64,000 bases of DNA from Pseudoalteromonas caenipelagi. GTDB lineage: Bacteria; Pseudomonadota; Gammaproteobacteria; Enterobacterales; Alteromonadaceae. This document shows positions 59,601 to 64,000 of this stretch, one piece after another. The position numbers and the translations under genes are program-made. The notes beneath the pieces are model-generated. The model was not told the DNA's origin. It saw nothing but the letters and a program-made list of their open reading frames with translations, and did no database searches. Where the stretch lies: assembly GCF_013140855.1 (NCBI RefSeq), contig NZ_JABBPG010000003.1, positions 310,001 to 374,000 on the forward strand, written 5' to 3'. How positions within the stretch are numbered: position 1 is the stretch's first letter; every line of letters starts with the position of its first letter.

Positions 59601-59759
59601 GTCTTCGGGAATTGTTGAAATACCATTGCCGCCATTGAGTAAGAATTCATGGAATGTAGTTGGATGGTTGTTATCACCTGGAAGTCTGCACGCAACACCA
59701 ATGACAGCGATGTCATTTTTATTTGAAAATACGCTTTTGTTTAAATCTGTTTTATTCAT
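53652..59759 (-). CDS. Type I polyketide synthase, one module (KS-AT-DH-KR-ACP)
   Basis: A 2035-residue enzyme with no loading module. KS: Cys188 (DTACSSS), His323 (EAHGTGT) and His365 (NIGHTE). AT: Ser637 in GHSAGE; the specificity region reads VPYHSP (737-742), nearer malonyl than methylmalonyl types. DH: His946 in HxxxGxxxxP form (HQVGEDIIYP) and Asp1102 (LDGAFQ), both intact. KR: TGGQGGIG at 1672-1679, with Ser1800, Tyr1814 and Asn1818; LKD near 1757 suggests B type. ACP Ser is 1975 (LNS). There is no enoyl reductase. The KR half is preceded by a long structural region (about 1200-1660). Intact beta-processing without ER means alkenes would be formed. It may act iteratively. Confidence 0.92.
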   Translation of the reverse strand: MNKTDLNKSVFSNKNDIAVIGVACRLPGDNNHPTTFHEFLLNGGNGISTIPEDRWSVDAYYDSDKTAQGKMYVKKGGFLSGLSQFDATFFGISPKEAPYIDPQHRWLLEVSYEAMENAGLDTKQLKGSDTGVFIGQFMHDFEQLQTDSNAHAQISNHSATGSSMTLTANRLSYCYDFHGPSLTLDTACSSSLVALDLACKAIQNGDSQIALAGGVNLLLRPEMTMSICKASMLSPDGLCKSFDSSANGYVRSEGVAVAVLKSLSQAITDNDPILAVIKASGTNQDGHTSGITVPNGQAQQQLLKKTLAIAGLNGSDIDYAEAHGTGTAVGDPIEVNALGKALGKDLERAKDNPCLIGSVKSNIGHTEPTAGLAGLIKTINAINSGMIPKNIHCHTLNPAIDESELNIKIVTKNTPWPDKPGKPRRAIVNSFGFGGTNANVVIEQAPTSYATSNPKTDVLQLFISAKSENALKESARLYLNTAKQLDESQLRDLCINSVLLRTAHRHRLVFSATARSQLIQQLEDYIGELSNKAIRYGQAQHDKTTPIAFVFSGMGTTWPQMGMELYKNNPIFKAQIDKIDHELKKYVSWSLVDVIAQQSEQIHDTQYAQPSIFAIQVALYEALIAQGVRVNAIVGHSAGEVAASYCAGVYNFVDAVKIVYYRSQLQQTTSGEGKMLAVGVDEATAKALCEQYQGLVSIAAINSETAITLSGDSQSLEHIAQQLDEAGQFAKFLNVDVPYHSPAMEKLKQPLIAALADIQPQPPIVPMYSTVTGLAAQWQSWTGEYWADNVRDPVYFYQAIQQILADGIECFIEVAPHAVLSHSIKQISTNPTTFATPTLSRAQDDRLQLAACVASLATAGLMDVATALAVNNCKPNHSITLPNYPWQHESYWLENPDVQLTRIENKQKKDAYFDTVLPLLGQQLISQQPVWQSKFDLAEQAFLSGHQVGEDIIYPGAGYIESALQLARLQWPDGSIELKDIEFLRPLFVEPTANILETRLNSQTAQLTIHSFKNDDWHLQAQCQLNQKPNLAVAGMPLQQAKLAFATQLDQAAFYQQCHQLGMNYQNQFQSVTQCYKDERTVLVELNGQENTDYILDPTLLDGAFQSFFQLVEHSYLPVKIATVRVHKTPSPRCFAKLTVAYINPVSSKGDIDIFDIDGRLCVQVQGIELRSNTAERHDPNTELKYHYTWANLSIAEGLPEVQSHPATLLLSSEHPQQLSDLPGIISSTPLSVASLETELSQQTAHIQRVIIDLRSLSHVTLSNLSAEIDQQQAFVQPLQVLQALQAQQWQKALEIVLITQGAYAPSQCTVEPTQTALWGLGRVFASENQQFNTVLLDLDDNQSSQQVLQHLLQQSQLRDAEIAIHQGAAYSHQLQALTTFACLNDTLYPVLPSEPNHYQWQFVDEQWLAIKQPLSQEHDLAQVHLIATSPHALTGQLTPALYLLTDNHDNPLLSVAFEGLTSYLDTDIPLISLANGKLDWLTNNIAAVHNTLALQLGIEALNPRSAIAFYAPSHLADLATVRLLKSSGHTVHIIEEEQLEQFDGLIETLIWCSDTIPSSSLAHKLQYGAHVISLKSSISVTHLPDNCSFIRPTLTLAAQLSKAELTNKLSNIVDTLTNFDTPSGTQTIEMPNIPSQELSDAVTISMAQAPKKLYQRQNTSTPFKEASYLVTGGQGGIGLEVVQWLIKQGASQVFVTGRSALNEQLASVINRAREHHCTIEYIQADISQREDVTRLMSDIQHASSPLKGIFHAAGVLKDATFSQQSPEHMSAVLAPKVNGAWYLHQATLDSELDYFVCFSSIAAMVGWAGQANYATANAFMDGLCAARKQQGLNATSLNWGPWLEAGMAAQLAEHERLQMERSGMYALSSLEGVTELEHALSCATAQIGIFKVDWQNAKLVGSQPSARSVYTQLLPEQTTDTENTIKTQLTNASSSQRSLLLVAAVKTELAGVLGLSDPEHIEVNTSVFDYGLNSLMAIDLKQRLQAFSDSPLPASIVMKHDSVSKLAEYIGALYNEATQSIDQVSEEQVVTVTL

Positions 59760-59789
59760 GTTAATTTTCCAAAAATTAGTTCAACTGGG

Positions 59790-60704
59790 TTATTGCGCTT
59801 GAAGCGTATCGAGCGGGTTTTGCAGTAATGACGTAGGGTTGTATGTAATAGGCTGAGTATGTGAGGCTAAAATATCTTTCCAGCAAAGACCCTGCTTGAG
59901 AAGCAATGTCGCGACCGTGCAATGTTTATTGTGAATGTATTCAATATTTGTTTTAGCACTGCGCTTAATGGCGTTTTGATCTTTGTGATGAGGGTAGTGA
60001 ATGGCTTGTGCCGAGGCATTAATTGCAAACTTATATCCTAAATTTTGCAGTCTTAGTGCGAGTTCTACGTCTTCTCCTCCCCAACTAGTAAAGGTTTCGT
60101 CAAAGCCATCTATGGCATATAAAGCAGCTGTTTTACATGATGCATGGCAAGTCCAAAAAATTAACCAAGGCTCGCGGGTTTGTTTCAGGGAGTAGTGCTG
60201 TTTGGCTAAGAACGCGTCGCGGCAATCTTTATATTGTGCCAAAAACTCACTATCAGAAAAAATATCAGGCTCACCAAGCCTTTGCTTGCACTGAGCCACA
60301 TCAGATATTTTATGTTCCTCAAAGCCATAGCATAGGCCTATCTGTACATCCACTTCACAGATTTCAAAATTGCGAAGGTGGCTTTGCAAGCAATTTGGTG
60401 CCACGAGGACGCCTGAGTCGATAAACAAGATATGCTCAAAAGAGGCACAAGCAATACCCAAATTTCTGGCTCTGGCTACTCGAAATCCCAAGTCTTCTTG
60501 GAACAAATACTTTATCTTTAAACGGTTTGCGAATGACTGGACAATCTCAGAGGTATTATCACTAGAGCCATCATCGACAACGATGACTTCAAATAGGTCA
60601 TTGTTAAGTGTTTGCCTCACTAAGCTGTTTAGAGTGAGATTAAGCAGTTGACTACGATTGTATGTTGGAATAACAACGCTAATCCCTGACCGCCATTTTT
60701 TCAT
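59790..60704 (-). CDS. Family 2 glycosyltransferase, first gene of the biosynthetic operon
   Basis: A 304-residue cytoplasmic enzyme of the GT-A fold. The nucleotide-sugar site begins ISVVIPTYNRSQLLNLTLNSL, followed by VIVVDDGSSDNTSEIV and a metal-binding DxG-like region (LFIDSGVLVAP). The C-terminal GWGGEDVELALRLQNLGY motif, here SWGGEDVELALRLQNLGYKF, matches the GT2 subset with the galactosyltransferase C-terminal signature. It may add a sugar to the polyketide-glycine product. It is 30 bases before the PKS gene and has a good aaggaaag ribosome site. Its gene starts the operon. Confidence 0.88.
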   Translation of the reverse strand: MKKWRSGISVVIPTYNRSQLLNLTLNSLVRQTLNNDLFEVIVVDDGSSDNTSEIVQSFANRLKIKYLFQEDLGFRVARARNLGIACASFEHILFIDSGVLVAPNCLQSHLRNFEICEVDVQIGLCYGFEEHKISDVAQCKQRLGEPDIFSDSEFLAQYKDCRDAFLAKQHYSLKQTREPWLIFWTCHASCKTAALYAIDGFDETFTSWGGEDVELALRLQNLGYKFAINASAQAIHYPHHKDQNAIKRSAKTNIEYIHNKHCTVATLLLKQGLCWKDILASHTQPITYNPTSLLQNPLDTLQAQ

Positions 60705-61389
60705 ACTACTTTCCTTAATCTGGCTGAGAGTTATTTCTTGCCCCTAAATTGGACACTTTATGTATAAAATGTAAACAAAAACAAATCAAGGCATGATTCA
60801 TATTATTCAAGATGAAAATAGCTAGAAACTCCTTAAAAAATATTAACTTTATGAATTTATTAATAATGAAATTTATTTAAGTTTATGGGTGGTTGAATTT
60901 TATTCAACAGGTGGGCGGTGAGCTGGCGTGGATGTTTTTTAAACTGTTTTGATGTTCAGCACAAAATAAGAACAAAGGAAAATGACAATTCAATCACGTT
61001 TAGGTGAACTTTAGTACTTTATGCATCCCCACATCTTAAGGTTTTTTCTCTACTAGCTTAAAAATTTTATAAGTGGGTATGAATTAACAAAGGGGACATA
61101 AAAGTTTTTATTTTCAATGTGTAACAAGTATACAAAGATGCTAAATAGGGCCGCGTAAACAGCAAAATGAGGACAAGGGAAGTCATTTTAGTATAAAAAA
61201 ACGTTTACTTTTTATTCTCCTGTGTTAAAAAGTAACAAAACAAGATGCTTCTTGCGGTTAATAAGTAACATTAAAGGTTGCTTTATAAGTTTATACAACT
61301 TCTCATTTTGTAACTGCAGAAGTTATTTACGCATTTGTACTTTTGGGTAATACATCAACTGGGTTGAATATAATAATAAGGGAACAAAC
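60705..61389. other. Divergent promoter region between the operon and the second receptor
   Basis: 685 bases, AT-rich, with no open frame that looks real. It must hold the promoters for the six-gene operon (minus) and for the second receptor (plus). A short AAACGTTT-centred palindromic core occurs near 61200. No copy of the 14-bp operator occurs here; a near copy sits just inside the receptor gene. Confidence 0.55.
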
Positions 61390-64000
61390 ATGTCTAATAA
61401 AGTGACCGATAATGCTTTACAAAAATCAAAGCGAACAAAGTTAAGTTTAGCTGTTGCTTCAGCAATTGTGGGGCTGAGTCCTTTCATGCTCACCGCTCAA
61501 GAACTGGCTCAAAATGACAGCGATGTCAAGTTGGTCGATCGTAATGATACAGTCGAAGTAATAGAAGTGACAGGCATTCGTGGCAGCATCAACAGTGCGC
61601 AAAATATTAAGCGCTATGCCGATACTGTCAAAGATGTGATCACGGCGTCAGATATTGGTGCATTACCAGACAAATCGGTCACAGAAGCGCTCCAGCGTGT
61701 ACCCGGTGTAACCATTGAACGCTTTGCTTCTTCAGATGATCCAAAGCACTATGCCGATGAGGGGACTGGCGTATTAGTGCGAGGTTTAGACCGAGTGCGT
61801 TCGGAAGTAAATGGTCGTGATGCTTTTAGTGCTAACCCATCGGGTGGCTTAAGTTATGAAGACTTTCCTGCGGAGCTATTGGGGGCGGTTGAGGTGGTTA
61901 AAAACCAAACAGCTGATTTGATCTCCGGTGGTATATCGGGCACCGTTAATTTGATCACGCGTAAACCGTTTGATTCGGATGAGCGTTTAATTTCATTCAA
62001 TGCAAAAGCCAATTATGGTGACTTTAGAGAAGAAACAACGCCGTCATTTTCGGCTTTATTTGCAGATAATTGGCAAACAAGTGCGGGTAAGTTTGGTTTT
62101 TTAATTGCGGCGTCTCAATCAGAATATCAAACTCGAGGAGATGGAGTTGGCCTAGGTAACTTCCATGCTCGAGGTGATTCATTTGTTCCTACCTTGGATC
62201 AATGGGGTGGCATTACTGGTGTCGATCCGTCGTCACCAGTAGATGGCCCCGCTTTACCAGGGCAGCCAGAGGGCAGTGTGTGGCATGTGCCTGTGGCTAT
62301 TCATATGAGTACGGCAACGAACGATCGTAAGCGTACTGGTTTAACATCATCATTGCAGTGGGCGAATAATGATGAAACGATAGTGGCAACACTTGAACAT
62401 ATTCATTCAAAAGCATCTTTAGAGTGGAATGAGCGTCAAATTGGTCAAGCAGCTCAGGGCTTTAAAAGTTTTATGGGGTCTTCACAAAACTGGATGGATG
62501 ACGCTGCAAATGGTTACCCGTTAACGACTGAGAATGGTTTTGTCACTTCTGGTGTTGCATTGGGTGTATCCCCCGAAACACCATTTTTCTATCGAAGCCG
62601 TTGGAACAGCAATGAAAACACGGTAGACGATACGTCCTTTAAGCTCACTCTTAAGCCAATTGACCGGCTCACGGTTGATTTTGACTATCAACATATAAGT
62701 GCCGACAAAGAAGTTGAAAACTATAGTATGTCGGGTCAAACCCGAGGCAACCATGTGCATGTGGTTTCGCCATATTATCTCGATATGCGTGGTGAGCGTC
62801 CAACGGTTAAGTTTTTAAGTGACAATATTCTCACAGCGGGTTGGTCGCCAAATGAAGACTGGAATGGCCCTGTGCCGAATGTGTTCTTAGGCAGTGGTAT
62901 GGAGCAAGTCGAACGTAACAGCGCTGAGTCCGATAGTTTTAAACTCGATTTTAAATATGAGCTAGATGGTAGCTTCACGAGTGTAAGTGCTGGTGCCTAT
63001 ATGTCGGATAAAGAGTTAACGGTGCGTGATACAGCCTATGAGGGTTGGTCTGCCATAGGAACACCTTGGAATCAAGATGACCGAAATGCAGCCGCGGCAG
63101 TCAATAGGCCTGAGTTGTTTGAGCGCGTGGACTTTTCAGACTATTACCATGGTGATGTACTGCAAGGTAATGTAAATAACTTTTTATTCCCTAAAATGGA
63201 GTTAGTCAGAAACTATGCTCAGTCTTTGCGTCAAGGTTGTAAAGAGGGCTGGCACAATGCCACGTTAAGCGCAGAAAATAATGGTGTTTGTACCGGCACA
63301 TATGTTCCATATGAGGATAAACCAAATCGAGTCGATGGGCCATTTGCAGCGCATAATATCAGTTCAACCAATGAAAAACGCACTGAGTTTTATGTCCGAG
63401 GCGACTTTGATTTTGAACTGCAAGGTATCCCAGTGGTCGGTAATGTTGGTTTGCGTTATGTGAACTACCAACTTAAATCGACTGGGGCGCTCGTGCAACC
63501 GCCAGAAAGAAAGCGTGGTGATGTGGGCACATCATTGAATAGTGTGCTGCAACAACCTGAATATAAGCGTTACTATGATATCGCGGGCGGAAAGTCTGAA
63601 CTAAGTACGGTAGATGGCACTGATTATTCAACGGTATTGCCAAGTCTTAATGTGAGCTTTGGCGTGGCTGAGGATGTGGTGGTGCGCTTTGGCGCATCAA
63701 AAGCGGTGTATTATCCAAGTTTGGTTGATGCGAGAAATATCAATATTATTAGCTTGGATTACACCAGACGTTTACAGACGCCGGGCGCTGATTATGATGA
63801 AGTAACCAACCCTGTTGTAGGTTTAGAAGATATAGAATTAACAGCGTTATCGGGCAATCCATACATTGAACCTGAAGAATCCGTTAACCTTGATTTGAGC
63901 ACAGAGTGGTATTTTGCCGATGCAGGCTATATTACGGTTGGCTTATTCAATAAAAAGCTCGATAACATTATACGTAATAGAGCTTTTGACTTGGATGTGA
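61390..64000 (+). CDS. TonB-dependent receptor next to the biosynthetic operon, 3' end missing
   Basis: The frame is open for 870 codons from ATG 61390 to the window edge, so the C-terminus is missing. The signal peptide ends near MLTAQ; a TonB box-like DTVEVIEVTGIRGS follows. The plug shows DIGALPDKSVTEALQRVPGVTI and GTGVLVRGLDRVRSEVNGRDAFS. Later repeated strands fit the barrel. It is divergent from the glycosyltransferase gene, so it may share control with the operon and take up its product or a related ligand; this is inferred. A ribosome site (aaggga) precedes the ATG. Confidence 0.88.
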   Translation, partial: MSNKVTDNALQKSKRTKLSLAVASAIVGLSPFMLTAQELAQNDSDVKLVDRNDTVEVIEVTGIRGSINSAQNIKRYADTVKDVITASDIGALPDKSVTEALQRVPGVTIERFASSDDPKHYADEGTGVLVRGLDRVRSEVNGRDAFSANPSGGLSYEDFPAELLGAVEVVKNQTADLISGGISGTVNLITRKPFDSDERLISFNAKANYGDFREETTPSFSALFADNWQTSAGKFGFLIAASQSEYQTRGDGVGLGNFHARGDSFVPTLDQWGGITGVDPSSPVDGPALPGQPEGSVWHVPVAIHMSTATNDRKRTGLTSSLQWANNDETIVATLEHIHSKASLEWNERQIGQAAQGFKSFMGSSQNWMDDAANGYPLTTENGFVTSGVALGVSPETPFFYRSRWNSNENTVDDTSFKLTLKPIDRLTVDFDYQHISADKEVENYSMSGQTRGNHVHVVSPYYLDMRGERPTVKFLSDNILTAGWSPNEDWNGPVPNVFLGSGMEQVERNSAESDSFKLDFKYELDGSFTSVSAGAYMSDKELTVRDTAYEGWSAIGTPWNQDDRNAAAAVNRPELFERVDFSDYYHGDVLQGNVNNFLFPKMELVRNYAQSLRQGCKEGWHNATLSAENNGVCTGTYVPYEDKPNRVDGPFAAHNISSTNEKRTEFYVRGDFDFELQGIPVVGNVGLRYVNYQLKSTGALVQPPERKRGDVGTSLNSVLQQPEYKRYYDIAGGKSELSTVDGTDYSTVLPSLNVSFGVAEDVVVRFGASKAVYYPSLVDARNINIISLDYTRRLQTPGADYDEVTNPVVGLEDIELTALSGNPYIEPEESVNLDLSTEWYFADAGYITVGLFNKKLDNIIRNRAFDLDV
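61515..61528. promoter_or_regulatory. Near copy of the 14-bp operator inside the second receptor gene
   Basis: TGACAGCGATGTCA differs by one base from the TGACAGCGTTGTCA sites of the sugar locus. It lies 125 bases inside the coding sequence, so it may be chance or an intragenic roadblock site. Confidence 0.3.

Noticed and set aside
48946..59759. Many long frames on the opposite strand of the PKS and NRPS genes
   Set aside because: They are shadows of the megasynthase reading frames and show no protein features.
1..64000. CRISPR arrays, insertion sequences, integrases or attachment sites
   Set aside because: I found no regularly spaced repeats, transposase-like frames or tRNA-flanking integrase genes; the biosynthetic operon has no visible mobile boundaries.

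Overview
The window reads as chromosome of a marine gammaproteobacterium of the Alteromonadales, most like Pseudoalteromonas. The reasons are moderately AT-rich DNA, core genes close to those of E. coli in sequence and order (rlmE-ftsH-folP-glmM-tpiA-secG-tRNA-Leu), large TonB-dependent receptors, and sugar genes linked to a LacI-type regulator. The genus is an inference. I see no insertion sequences, integrases, CRISPR arrays or rRNA.

Bases 1-9443 hold transport, envelope and signalling genes: a truncated CPA2 antiporter, a Spo0M-like protein, an ElaA acetyltransferase, an SNF-family Na+ symporter, an RstAB-like two-component pair with a MipA/OmpV porin and a lipoprotein behind it, and a beta-lactamase-fold serine hydrolase. 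Bases 9440-16151 are the conserved housekeeping block ending in tRNA-Leu(GAG). Bases 16231-33309 are mostly single genes and short operons: helD, an amino acid dehydrogenase, queC/queE, bcp-gcvR, bamC, a YjiH-type membrane protein, an ankyrin protein, bepA-arsC-wrbA-DUF2069 and a TusA-like/PerM-like pair.

Bases 33318-45272 look like a sugar locus. A LacI-family repressor is divergent from pgi, then come zwf-pgl, a TonB-dependent receptor and two tandem flavin-dependent halogenase-family genes. Three identical copies of a 14-bp near-palindrome (TGACAGCGTTGTCA) lie between the repressor and pgi and twice before the receptor, so repressor, pgi and receptor form a likely regulon.

Bases 45397-60704 are a tight six-gene operon on the minus strand and the most unusual part of the window. 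In transcription order it encodes a family 2 glycosyltransferase, a one-module type I polyketide synthase (KS-AT-DH-KR-ACP), a one-module NRPS (TubC-type docking, C, A, PCP, then an epimerase-like domain) whose pocket residues read as glycine-type, a secreted protein carrying a CxxCH haem-type motif and a C-terminal chitin-binding-like (CBM5/12) segment, an MFS exporter and a hexapeptide acetyltransferase. Genes overlap or lie within about 30 bases of each other. There is no thioesterase. The likely product is a polyketide or fatty-acyl chain joined to glycine, then glycosylated and/or acetylated and exported. A second TonB-dependent receptor, cut by the window end, is divergent from the operon and carries a close copy of the 14-bp palindrome inside its coding sequence.
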